A stretch of 64,000 nt of DNA, from assembly GCA_003130835.1 (NCBI GenBank), contig QEXX01000048.1, positions 38,138 through 102,137 on the forward strand, read 5' to 3'. Below the pieces are notes generated by a model that was given only the letters and a program-made list of their open reading frames with translations, was not told where the DNA came from and did no database searches. Position 1 is the first letter of the stretch. Each line of letters starts with the position of its first letter. The position numbers were made by a program, and so were the translations under genes. Shown here in pieces: positions 1-7,397 of this stretch. This DNA is from Anaerolineae bacterium (GTDB lineage Bacteria; Chloroflexota; Anaerolineae; Anaerolineales; UBA4823).

Positions 1-632
1 ATATATCCAATGAATAAGGGCATATACAGATTCATCATTTGGCTCATCTGAGCGGTTTGGTCACCGGGCTGGGCAGGTGCGGGAGTCATCAGTTTTTGCT
101 GAAGATAGGTTGTAATCACCACGACGATGGCTAAAACTGGAATACCGATGCCAAAGAGCGGTAAACGCTCCGGTTGACTGAGATCCATCCAAAGAAATTT
201 GTTATTGAGCGGAATAAGCTCAGCCGCGTCAATAAAGGAATAGAGATGTTTCGATAGATCTAAAAGCTGATAGGGCGTGGTGGCAAGGGCGCGGATGATT
301 GCCTGATACAGCCCGATGATAATCGGAAACTGGATCAGCAAGGGTAAGCAGGAGCCAAACGGATTGATGCCCATCTCCTGATAGAGGCGCATTTGCTCTT
401 GGGATAACTTTTGTTTATCATCCTTATACTTCTTTTGAATCTCTTGCCATTCTTTGGATTTTTGCAAATCCTGCATCGCCTGAGCGCTTTTCATCTGGCT
501 CACCGTCAGCGGATGAGTGATGAGACGAATCAGGATGGTGAAAATAATGATGGAAATGCCAAAATTGCCGATCACACTGTAGATATACAACAGTGTGTTC
601 ACCATGGGGTTAATGATGATCAAATCCCACAT
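1..632 (-). CDS. yidC: YidC/Oxa1 membrane protein insertase (3' end cut by window start)
   Basis: Membrane insertase that inserts and folds inner-membrane proteins, alone or with SecYEG. The reading frame starts with ATG at 632 (MWDLIII) and stays open to base 1, so about 210 residues are visible and the C-terminus lies outside. A first membrane segment (about residues 12-34) is followed by a charged cytosolic hairpin rich in Lys/Gln/Glu (about 45-88). Then comes the family-typical hydrophobic stretch containing PLLIQFPIIIGLYQAI, and another membrane segment near 165-185. There is no large extracytoplasmic domain, as in Gram-positive and Oxa1-type forms. It is last in the rpmH-rnpA-yidD cassette, 19 bases after the lipoprotein gene. 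Identification is firm. Confidence 0.95.
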   Translation of the reverse strand, partial: MWDLIIINPMVNTLLYIYSVIGNFGISIIIFTILIRLITHPLTVSQMKSAQAMQDLQKSKEWQEIQKKYKDDKQKLSQEQMRLYQEMGINPFGSCLPLLIQFPIIIGLYQAIIRALATTPYQLLDLSKHLYSFIDAAELIPLNNKFLWMDLSQPERLPLFGIGIPVLAIVVVITTYLQQKLMTPAPAQPGDQTAQMSQMMNLYMPLFIGY

Positions 633-651
633 ACTCTTTTTCCACTTCTCT

Positions 652-1803
652 CTATTTTACCGGTTGGTACGCCCAAGCTTGTTCACCATCGAGGTGTAGG
701 GCAACCATCAGATGATCTTTAGCGACCAAAGGCAGCACCACAAGGTCTTCTGAGGTGAGGGCTGCCGCAAGTATTTTACCGTCAAATTGCTTCGGTTGCG
801 GCCAGACAAAATTACCTTTGAGGTCAAGGGCATAAACCTCGCCAGCCTCGTTGCCAACGTAGATGACGTTATTATATACGAGCGGCTGGGCGGTAATTGC
901 AGCCTGAGTAGCCACCTTCCACCGCTCCGCGCCGCTTTTGGCGTCCAAAGCAAAGATATTGCCGGATAGGTCGGTAAAGAGGACTTGATCTTCAATCAAG
1001 ACCGGTGAACCCCAAATCCAATTGGAGGCTGTGTAGGTCCACAGATCAGTTTTTGAACGTGGGTCAAAGGCGTGGAACAACTTGCCAAATGTGCCAAAAT
1101 ATAGGATTCCGTCCTCGCTGAGAGCTGGGGAATTGGCAATAGCTCCTTCTAACCGTTCGGTTTGCCAAAGCAGGCTACCATCTTCAGCTTTGACTGCGTA
1201 TAAGATATGATCGAGACAAGCGATGTAAATACACTCACAGCTTGGGTCGTAGAGCGGCCTTGCCCAAATGGGGGCAGAAGTTTTGAATTCCCAGCGCCGA
1301 TTGCCCTTGCGATCGAGCGCGTACAGAAGATGATCATTGGTGGGGGCATAAATGCTGTCTTCTGTGACGAGCGGGCTGGCGATATAGGGATATTTTGATT
1401 CTTCAAAGCGCCATTGTTCGCTCCCCGACTTTGGATCAAGGCTATACAGCACGTGGTTGAATCCACCTGCGATCAATTGGTTACCGTCTGGACTGAGGGC
1501 AGGCGGGGCATAAAACGACACTTTATTATCGGCTTCTTTTGGGAAACGCCAAAGTTCTTCGCCATTTGTGGCTCGAACAGCATAGACATGGGCTTGGTAG
1601 GCGACATAGATCACACCCTCTTGAATGATGGCGCCCGGCCAGTTTGACATCATGCCTGCCGAGGAACAAGCGGTTAGTATGGAGGCGGAAACCAGCAGGA
1701 AGAAGGTGAAGATCGACCTTTGGAGGATTTTGTTGATCCGCCCCTTTGCGTAAAGGAACATCTGGGTAAAGTTACCGATGAAGTTTGATGGCAGAGAATC
1801 CAT
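652..1803 (-). CDS. PQQ-like beta-propeller lipoprotein
   Basis: Probable secreted lipoprotein made of a single beta-propeller. A hydrophobic segment (about residues 31-45) ends in a lipobox LTAC, so Cys46 would be lipidated. The remainder holds about eight blades of the PQQ/WD-like type, each with a Gly-x-x-x-Trp motif (GEELWRF, GSEQWRF, GNRRWEF, GSLLWQT and others). The propeller resembles BamB in fold, but a BamB role is not implied. The upstream ATG at 1803 gives a long n-region, and Met15 (1761) would give a more usual signal peptide. It sits between yidD and yidC, where other bacteria have no such gene, which suggests co-expression with the insertase. Function unknown. Confidence 0.8.
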   Translation of the reverse strand: MDSLPSNFIGNFTQMFLYAKGRINKILQRSIFTFFLLVSASILTACSSAGMMSNWPGAIIQEGVIYVAYQAHVYAVRATNGEELWRFPKEADNKVSFYAPPALSPDGNQLIAGGFNHVLYSLDPKSGSEQWRFEESKYPYIASPLVTEDSIYAPTNDHLLYALDRKGNRRWEFKTSAPIWARPLYDPSCECIYIACLDHILYAVKAEDGSLLWQTERLEGAIANSPALSEDGILYFGTFGKLFHAFDPRSKTDLWTYTASNWIWGSPVLIEDQVLFTDLSGNIFALDAKSGAERWKVATQAAITAQPLVYNNVIYVGNEAGEVYALDLKGNFVWPQPKQFDGKILAAALTSEDLVVLPLVAKDHLMVALHLDGEQAWAYQPVK

Positions 1804-1835
1804 AATCTTAATTGCTCAACATTCTGTTTCAAAAT

Positions 1836-2126
1836 TTAGGGAACTGGGTCGTAGCCGCCTGGATTGAATGGATTACAACGCAGGACTCGCCAAGCCGCCA
1901 AAAGTGTGCCTTTAATTAAGCCATGTTTGTAAATCGCTTGATAGCCATAATGAGAGCAGCTCGGGTAAAACCGACAGGTATTGGGCGGCAAGGCTTTTGA
2001 AATCGTCATTTGATAGAGACGAATCATCGCTAAGATAGGAAATCGAAAAAGGGTGCTAGGTTTGATTTCCAAATCGCGTAAAGCCGGTTCCGGAGGGATG
2101 TCTTGGGGAAGCGGTTTGGGTTTCAT
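1836..2126 (-). CDS. yidD: Membrane protein insertion efficiency factor YidD
   Basis: Small amphipathic, membrane-associated protein that assists YidC-dependent insertion. The family core is clear: IRLYQMTIS, then [11 protein letters not shown] with its cysteines, then [13 protein letters not shown] at the C-terminus. I place the start at ATG 2126 because GGAG lies about nine bases upstream; a TTG at 2141 in the same frame is the alternative. Either way the 5' end lies inside rnpA (71 or 86 bases shared), so the two genes are read in different frames over that stretch. The N-terminal 25 residues (Pro-rich) exceed the usual family length and correspond to the overlap. Confidence 0.93.
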   Translation of the reverse strand: MKPKPLPQDIPPEPALRDLEIKPSTLFRFPILAMIRLYQMTISKALPPNTCRFYPSCSHYGYQAIYKHGLIKGTLLAAWRVLRCNPFNPGGYDPVP

Positions 2127-2469
2127 GCGTTGGTTCTCCAATCAACCGTTGATCTTCTAGAATCTTTTCCATCGCTTTGATAATTTGCGAGAAGGGTGCT
2201 TGTAAGAGGGGTTTTCGAGCCAAAAGCACCAAGTCAACCCCAGCTTGAAGATAATCCAAGAAGGGTTGGATCGCGGCGCGTAAGCGACGTTTTGCCCGAT
2301 TTCTCTGTACAGCATTTCCGATTGACCGCCCTGCGGAAACCCCGACCCGCACGCGACCGATGGAATTCTGACTATAGATCAACACGAAAAGCGGGTGTGC
2401 GGTTGCAATGCCTTGTTGACGAACCCGCTTGAAATTGGTTGACCCTCTCAAGCGATAGTTACGGTTCAC
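2056..2469 (-). CDS. rnpA: Ribonuclease P protein component
   Basis: Protein subunit of RNase P, which binds the catalytic RNA and helps tRNA 5' maturation. The N-terminus ([17 protein letters not shown]) and the RNA-binding motif [10 protein letters not shown] are typical. Start is GTG at 2469. At 137 residues it is slightly long: after the conserved fold a tail of about 25 residues (from GEPTHETQ) continues through the start region of yidD. It lies downstream of rpmH with a 50-base gap, the standard order. Confidence 0.95.
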   Translation of the reverse strand: MNRNYRLRGSTNFKRVRQQGIATAHPLFVLIYSQNSIGRVRVGVSAGRSIGNAVQRNRAKRRLRAAIQPFLDYLQAGVDLVLLARKPLLQAPFSQIIKAMEKILEDQRLIGEPTHETQTASPRHPSGTGFTRFGNQT

Positions 2470-2519
2470 GAAAGAACTGGATTAAGTGCAGATCAGGATA
2501 CCTTAGGCAAATCCAAACG

Positions 2520-2696
2520 CTAACTCTTCCAGTTTACGTTCTTGACGTGGTTATTTTTCTTGACCGTCAGGCGATAGCGGCCTTGCAAACGGCGATTTTT
2601 CAATACTTTTCGTCCACTTGCCGTTGCCATGCGGGCGCGAAAACCATGTACACGAACGCGACGACGGATTTTAGGTTGATATGTTCTTTTTGGCAT
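2520..2696 (-). CDS. rpmH: 50S ribosomal protein L34
   Basis: Small basic protein of the large ribosomal subunit. The translated frame from ATG 2696 gives 58 residues: [18 protein letters not shown], then the [14 protein letters not shown] signature, then a family-typical GRYRL end. L34 is usually 44-47 residues; here about 13 residues ([13 protein letters not shown]) follow the usual end. A Shine-Dalgarno GGAAGG lies about six bases before the ATG. First gene of the rpmH-rnpA-yidD-lipoprotein-yidC run. Confidence 0.95.
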   Translation of the reverse strand: MPKRTYQPKIRRRVRVHGFRARMATASGRKVLKNRRLQGRYRLTVKKNNHVKNVNWKS

Positions 2697-2740
2697 TGTA
2701 CCTTCCTCATTCCAGTTTTAGATTTCTAGGACAAATTAGC

Positions 2741-2770
2741 ATTATAACCGAAAGATTCAAAATCCGTCAA
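2741..2770 (-). promoter_or_regulatory. Sigma-70-type promoter for rpmH
   Basis: On the minus strand TTGACG (2770-2765) is followed after 18 bases by a perfect TATAAT (2746-2741), about 45 bases before the rpmH ATG. The -35 box overlaps the end of the upstream flippase-like gene. This fits independent, strong expression of the ribosomal-protein cassette. Confidence 0.75.
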
Positions 2771-3780
2771 ATCGGCAAGGAGTCCGATTCGGTTTTGCTT
2801 AGGGCACGAAAAGCGATGAATCCCAAAAACAAAGGATACCAAAAGGTAAAGCCGCGATAGGCTAGAGCTAAAACGGCGGCTACGCTGATGGGAATGTAAA
2901 AAGAGGACAGCACGAGGGTCAGCGCGCCTTCTACAAAACCAATGCCGGCTGGGGTAGGTGAGACGATCATAAAGAGGTAACCTACACTAAAGCCTGCGAT
3001 CACAGTGCCGATGGAGATCGGGACTTTGAAGGCGAAAAAAACCATAGCGAGGGTTAAGATCAAAAGAAGCTTGTTGAACAGCCCAAGCATTAAGGGGACA
3101 ATTAGGGTACGATGATCAGAACGCAAAGCTTCGAGTCCGCTAGAGACTTCTTCGGCGAACTCATGAGCGCGCTGTTCCGATAAATAGTTGCGGCGAATGA
3201 AGGGAAAAAGCAGGCGGTTGACTAGCCTAGCGAGATGGGCTAAGATATTCCCAAGAGTGACCGGTGAGCGCGCACCGATTGTTATTAAGGTTGCCATCGT
3301 TATCGCTAAGAGAAAAAGTAAGATAGAGGCAATGATTTCTGGGGGGTCTAAATCATCGCGGCGAAAGAGCACGATTAATCCCAGCGCAAGCACGCAAAGA
3401 AAGGCCGCATAATCCACCAACACAAATAAGATGCCAGCCAAGGTTACCTTCCCAACCGGTAGTCCGCTCTTGCGAGCTTGAGCAATAAAAACTGCCATCC
3501 CGCTCATTCCAACCGACGGGGCGACAATGTTTGCGAAATTGGATGCCAAAGCCATGGTGACTAAACGGCGTAGTCGATCGTGGGTTCCAAGACAGTGATA
3601 AATGGATTGATAGGTAGCCCCCAAATTCATCACCCAAATGGATTGAACGATAAACGCCAATAGGATGAAGCGCCAATCTCCTTTTCGTAATGTTTCCCAG
3701 ATCAGTTGGACTTCGCTGAAACGGGTGATAAAAAAAACAATCCCTAGCAAAATGAGGAGAGCAAAAAGAAAACGGCGCAT
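2767..3780 (-). CDS. Flippase-like integral membrane protein (LPG_synthase_TM / YbhN family)
   Basis: Polytopic membrane protein of 337 residues with about eight hydrophobic segments, matching the UPF0104 family, which includes the membrane part of lysylphosphatidylglycerol synthases. Family marks are SNFANIVAPSVGMSGMAVFIA after the second segment and the SPTPAGIGFVEGAL motif near residue 273. No soluble aminoacyl-transferase domain is attached, so it is not MprF itself; a lipid or lipid-linked sugar flippase role is inferred only from the family. Start ATG 3780. It lies 39 bases after the protease gene and may form an operon with it. Confidence 0.8.
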   Translation of the reverse strand: MRRFLFALLILLGIVFFITRFSEVQLIWETLRKGDWRFILLAFIVQSIWVMNLGATYQSIYHCLGTHDRLRRLVTMALASNFANIVAPSVGMSGMAVFIAQARKSGLPVGKVTLAGILFVLVDYAAFLCVLALGLIVLFRRDDLDPPEIIASILLFLLAITMATLITIGARSPVTLGNILAHLARLVNRLLFPFIRRNYLSEQRAHEFAEEVSSGLEALRSDHRTLIVPLMLGLFNKLLLILTLAMVFFAFKVPISIGTVIAGFSVGYLFMIVSPTPAGIGFVEGALTLVLSSFYIPISVAAVLALAYRGFTFWYPLFLGFIAFRALSKTESDSLPI

Positions 3781-3819
3781 GGAGGCTATGGCTATACAGT
3801 CGAAAAGAGGCGGAGAGAA

Positions 3820-4521
3820 TTATTCTCTCCGCCGTCCGCCCATGCCTAGGACAAGGCTGGCGTAGTAAAGTAATTGCAAAACAGCAGTCACCAAAGCAGC
3901 AACATAGGTCAAAGCTGCTGCGTTGAGAACCTGATTGACGCCGCGCAGCTCTTCTTCTGTGGAAATTAGCCCGGACTCGACCAGCAGGCGCTTCGCCCGT
4001 GCAGAGGCGTTGAATTCGACCGGCAGGGTGGCTAGGGCAAACAGGGCTCCAGCGGAGAAAACGATGACACCCAGCCAAGCCAGTTGAGGCGAGCGGAGCA
4101 GCAAGCCAATCATCAACAGAATCCAACCCAGATAGGAACCGATATTTACCGCTGGCACCAGCGCCGAACGCAGTTTGAGCGGCGCGTATCCTTCTTGGTC
4201 TTGTAGGGCATGACCCAACTCGTGAGCAGCTACGGCTAAAGCGGCTACCGAAGCACCGCTATAAACACCCTCAGAGAGCCTTAAGGTTTTGTCGCGAGGG
4301 TCGTAGTGATCGGTCAGTTGTCCTGGGATACCCTCGATGCGCACTCGAGCCAGACCGCTGTACCGAATCAGTTGCGAAGCGGCTTGGGCGCCGCTAATAC
4401 GCAAGCGTGATGGCACCTGACTCCATTTTGAGTACGAGGAGTTGACATAAAATTGGACAGCCAGCATGAGGATAAAAGCTGGCGCCATAAAAATTATGTA
4501 GTAAGGATCAAAGAAAAACAT
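3820..4521 (-). CDS. Membrane zinc metallopeptidase, YugP type
   Basis: Membrane-embedded neutral zinc peptidase family (Zn_peptidase_2). An N-terminal membrane segment (about 8-27) precedes the conserved DHYDP..KTLRLS block and the zinc-binding HELGH motif at residues 100-104. Further hydrophobic segments lie around 125-165 and 205-230. Length (233) is normal for the family. Substrate is not known. It is 14 bases downstream of the CtpA-type protease gene, so the two are probably co-transcribed membrane proteases. Confidence 0.88.
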   Translation of the reverse strand: MFFFDPYYIIFMAPAFILMLAVQFYVNSSYSKWSQVPSRLRISGAQAASQLIRYSGLARVRIEGIPGQLTDHYDPRDKTLRLSEGVYSGASVAALAVAAHELGHALQDQEGYAPLKLRSALVPAVNIGSYLGWILLMIGLLLRSPQLAWLGVIVFSAGALFALATLPVEFNASARAKRLLVESGLISTEEELRGVNQVLNAAALTYVAALVTAVLQLLYYASLVLGMGGRRRE

Positions 4522-4535
4522 CGTTGCCCTCCGTT

Positions 4536-5780
4536 TTACTTGGTCAGTAGTTCAATGGCTTGATCAAGCTGTGGGTCTTTACCGGCCGCATAATCTTCCT
4601 CCGTCATTGGGACTTCGATATCCGGTGTCAGACCCGTGCCCTGAATTGTGCGTCCGTTGGGGGTTAACCAACGGGCAGTTGTTATTCTCACAGCGCCTTG
4701 GTTGTTGATTAGGTCATTCCAAATCTGGACTGAACCTTTGCCGTAGGTAGTTGCACCTAGTAATTTGCCTCGGCCAAGATCTTGAATGGCACCGGCGACA
4801 ATCTCTGAAGCTGAGGCGCTACCCTCATTGACTAAGACAATCAAAGGGATTTCGGTAGCAATGCCTTTGCCGCTCGCTTTAAAGGTGTCGCGGCGTCCAT
4901 CACCATACACCTCATAGGCGATCACACCGTCCTTGATGAATTCAGAAGCGATATCGATTGCAGAGCTAAGCAATCCGCCGCCATTGTTCCGCAAGTCTAA
5001 GATCAACCCATCGGGATTTTCAGCCAGTAATTTTTTCAACATCTCACGGAAATCGCGAATCGTGTTTTCATCGCCAAACGCCAGCAAGCGGATGTATGCA
5101 ATGTTGTTTCTCTCCATGCGCCCGATGACATTTGTGGATTTGATGCTGGCACGGACAATTTCGACGTCAAACGGCTCTTCAACCCCCGGACGCTTAATCG
5201 TTAAACGCACTTTTGAACCGGCTGGGCCAAGCACTTTTTGACGCACCAACTCGCCATCAATGCCGGTCATATCTTCACCATCGATCGCAATGATCTGATC
5301 ACCGGGTTTAAGCCCGGCTTTTTCGGCGGGGGAACCCATCATCGGTGCAATGATGGTTAAGTATTCCCGAGTGGTATCGACATAGGCGCCAATGCCTTCA
5401 TACTCGGTTCCAGTAAGCTGGGCTTGGAATTCTTCTAATGACTCTGGGTCAATATAGGAGGAGTGTTCGTCACCCAGCGCATCGACCATTCCCTGGATGG
5501 CGCCCCGCATCAGTTTGACGTCATCAACGGGTTGTTCGACATATTGCTCATGAATCAGCCGCCAAGCTTGCCAAAATGGGGCAAATAGCTCATCCACCCT
5601 TTGCCCAACCGGGGCTTGGGGCAGGGCTTCTGCTTGTGGGGTGCCCTCGGTGGTGATGAGAAACGATGCTTCTTGGTTGCTTGCAGAGACCCGACCGGCA
5701 TAAAAACCGGCTAAGGTTGAGCCGACAACCAAGACAAACAGGACAACAATAATTAGGATTGGAGGTCGTTTGCTTTCCAT
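4536..5780 (-). CDS. ctpA: C-terminal processing protease (S41, PDZ domain)
   Basis: Extracytoplasmic serine protease of the CtpA/Prc family, which trims or degrades exported proteins from the C-terminus. A membrane anchor (about residues 8-28) is followed by the usual helical region, a PDZ domain (about 120-205, with EGIGAYVD and GLKPGDQI) and the S41 core. The catalytic Ser/Lys dyad is expected at Ser323 (in EGSASASE) and Lys348 (in YGKGSVQ), spaced 25 apart as in Prc. The conserved LDLRNNGGG segment is present. Length (414) is typical. A palindrome 36 bases upstream of the ATG may be an operator. Confidence 0.92.
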   Translation of the reverse strand: MESKRPPILIIVVLFVLVVGSTLAGFYAGRVSASNQEASFLITTEGTPQAEALPQAPVGQRVDELFAPFWQAWRLIHEQYVEQPVDDVKLMRGAIQGMVDALGDEHSSYIDPESLEEFQAQLTGTEYEGIGAYVDTTREYLTIIAPMMGSPAEKAGLKPGDQIIAIDGEDMTGIDGELVRQKVLGPAGSKVRLTIKRPGVEEPFDVEIVRASIKSTNVIGRMERNNIAYIRLLAFGDENTIRDFREMLKKLLAENPDGLILDLRNNGGGLLSSAIDIASEFIKDGVIAYEVYGDGRRDTFKASGKGIATEIPLIVLVNEGSASASEIVAGAIQDLGRGKLLGATTYGKGSVQIWNDLINNQGAVRITTARWLTPNGRTIQGTGLTPDIEVPMTEEDYAAGKDPQLDQAIELLTK

Positions 5781-5815
5781 TGATTTCCTCGACTTATTAC
5801 GAAAATCCTTTTACC

Positions 5816-5831
5816 TTGAATTACAATTCAA
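5816..5831. promoter_or_regulatory. Palindrome TTGAATT-N2-AATTCAA upstream of the CtpA gene
   Basis: A perfect inverted repeat with 7-base arms lies in the 84-base gap upstream of the S41 protease gene. AT-rich palindromes of this form are typical of MarR-type operators, and the position suits control of the protease gene. No matching regulator gene is in the window. Confidence 0.4.
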
Positions 5832-5864
5832 TCAGATAATTGTAAAAAAAATCTATAGAATAGA

Positions 5865-6680
5865 TTAATGTTCGATATGAACTTGAGACAGAAACAACGT
5901 CAGATAGCGCTCGAAGGAATCTGGATCCGAGACCGTTGAGACATAATCTAAAAGAGCAAATCCATCCAAAGCATAGAGCGGGTGACAAGAAGTGGGTTTT
6001 GCACCTTGGGGTGCGTGGACGACAAAATGTACAAAAGGGGCGACAATGTCTGCTTCTTGAAGGGCAGGGACGATCTCTTCTGCTGTCACGATCACCGTCT
6101 TTGACGTTAGCGCAAGCTCCTCATCGATCCCTTTGTTCTTTCCGATGATGGCGTTTCCTTCCTTGTCGGCTTGCAAGGCGTGAATGACAGCCACATCGGC
6201 TTGGATAGCCGGAAAAGCGGTGAGTTCTTCGCCGCTGTAAGGGTCGATGATGGTCTTGACGTCTGGCCTTAGTTTGAAAAGGTCGGTGCCGATCCATGCT
6301 AAACTTGGCATAAAGCCAACCCCAGCCATCTGAGCACGGAGTCCAAAGGCGATACTGGCTTCCGTTTCTTCGATAATCTGAAGGGCGCCCTGATTGGCGT
6401 AATAGGTGAACATGGGTGCAAAGCCGAAGATTTCAAGCCCGAAATAACAGGTGCGAATGGTCTTTGCGATACCGGCACCCACAAGCAGGTCGGACTCATA
6501 ACCTGCCGTAAAGGCAAGCAGGGTGAGATTTTCGATCGATTTGTGATGGCGAACGGTCTTGATCAAGTGGCGAACAAAGGCTACTGGGCGACGGTAGAGG
6601 GTCATGCCTCCCAATGCAAGGGTATCCCCACTTTGGACAATCGAAACCGCTTCTTCAAGAGAGATTCGTTTGGCTATCAT
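5865..6680 (-). CDS. CoA-transferase family I, alpha subunit (GctA/IpdA-like)
   Basis: Alpha subunit of a two-subunit class I CoA transferase, resembling glutaconate CoA-transferase A and steroid-ring IpdA. The frame shows the DTLALGG nucleotide-binding start, a Gly-rich segment, and a C-terminal domain with ADVAVIHALQADKEGNAII. The start is ATG 6680, which overlaps the stop of the HAD gene by four bases (ATGA); a longer upstream frame exists but overlaps the HAD coding sequence. The matching beta subunit is not adjacent: a candidate lies at 30829-31659. Acyl substrate unknown. About 271 residues, somewhat shorter than GctA. Confidence 0.82.
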   Translation of the reverse strand: MIAKRISLEEAVSIVQSGDTLALGGMTLYRRPVAFVRHLIKTVRHHKSIENLTLLAFTAGYESDLLVGAGIAKTIRTCYFGLEIFGFAPMFTYYANQGALQIIEETEASIAFGLRAQMAGVGFMPSLAWIGTDLFKLRPDVKTIIDPYSGEELTAFPAIQADVAVIHALQADKEGNAIIGKNKGIDEELALTSKTVIVTAEEIVPALQEADIVAPFVHFVVHAPQGAKPTSCHPLYALDGFALLDYVSTVSDPDSFERYLTLFLSQVHIEH

Positions 6681-7336
6681 GATGCTTCTCGATGGTTGTC
6701 CCAGAGCGTCGGCATTTTTTGGCGTAATTCCTTGATCTCCCGAATGCTCAAGTCGACCTGCGAGTCCGGTTCCCCTTGCCCAACCCAAACGGTATAAAAT
6801 CCCATCCTGCGCGCCGCCGCTAAATTGCTCAAGGAATCATCCAAGTAGAGGCACCGCTCAGGATGTTCGACCTGAGCGATTTGTAAGGCGAGCTGATAGG
6901 CTTGCGGCTCAGGTTTGCAATAAAACTGGATGGCACGCACGTCAATAATTCCTTCGAAGCAATCTTCAACCCCTAAGACCTGTAAAACTCGTCTGGCGTG
7001 ATCCCGATCGGCGTTGGTGAAGATAAACCGTCGCAGAGGCAAGGTGATCAGCATCTGACGTAATTCTGGATCGGGTTGGATAAACTCGTGGATGGGAAGA
7101 TCATGGACATAAGCAAGATAATCATCAGCGTTCACCTGATGATGTAGCTGCAAGCCTCTTAGGGTTGTTCCGTAGGTTTCAAAATAATGCCGCCGCAGGG
7201 TCGGAATGATGTCCCAAGACATCCCCAAGCGTTCGTGCATGTATAACGACATGCGCTGACGAATAGCTTCCCATAGCCCACTCTGCTTATCGTAGAGCGT
7301 ATCATCCAAATCAAAAAAGGCTACCTCGAACTTCAT
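6677..7336 (-). CDS. HAD-family hydrolase (pyrimidine 5'-nucleotidase-like)
   Basis: Cytosolic phosphatase of the HAD superfamily. Motif I FFDLDDTLYD near the N-terminus, motif II (IFTNAD), the motif III Lys (CKPEPQAY) and motif IV (LYLDDSLSNL) are all visible. The cap arrangement resembles yeast SDT1/PHM8-type nucleotidases; the substrate is a guess. I start at ATG 7336; a TTG two codons upstream is possible. A TATACT hexamer ends six bases before this ATG, suggesting a leaderless message. Translationally coupled to the CoA-transferase gene by an ATGA overlap. Confidence 0.85.
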   Translation of the reverse strand: MKFEVAFFDLDDTLYDKQSGLWEAIRQRMSLYMHERLGMSWDIIPTLRRHYFETYGTTLRGLQLHHQVNADDYLAYVHDLPIHEFIQPDPELRQMLITLPLRRFIFTNADRDHARRVLQVLGVEDCFEGIIDVRAIQFYCKPEPQAYQLALQIAQVEHPERCLYLDDSLSNLAAARRMGFYTVWVGQGEPDSQVDLSIREIKELRQKMPTLWDNHREAS

Positions 7337-7342
7337 GCCCAA

Positions 7343-7348
7343 AGTATA
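7343..7348 (-). promoter_or_regulatory. -10 element abutting the HAD gene start
   Basis: TATACT on the minus strand is separated by six bases from ATG 7336, so transcription would begin at or next to the start codon. No convincing -35 box is seen. Confidence 0.45.
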
Positions 7349-7349
7349 A

Positions 7350-7379
7350 CTGAAAACCTGTGGATAAGGCAGGTATAAT
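7350..7379 (+). promoter_or_regulatory. mutL promoter containing a DnaA-box match
   Basis: CTGAAA (7350-7355), an 18-base spacer and TATAAT (7374-7379) precede mutL. The spacer contains TGTGGATAA (7359-7367), the exact complement of the DnaA-box consensus TTATCCACA. The start of transcription would fall about ten bases before the ATG. Confidence 0.55.
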
Positions 7380-7397
7380 GAGTGGAAGAGTGAGAAA

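Noticed and set aside
2470..2766. Replication origin beside rpmH
   Set aside because: No dnaA or dnaN gene and no cluster of DnaA boxes; only scattered single matches (7359-7367, 34669-34677).
3353..4126. 257-codon minus-strand frame across the flippase-like and YugP genes
   Set aside because: It is an out-of-frame shadow of two clearly conserved genes.
6681..6788. Longer CoA-transferase alpha start at 6788
   Set aside because: It would add 36 residues overlapping the HAD C-terminus; the ATGA-coupled ATG 6680 fits the family start.
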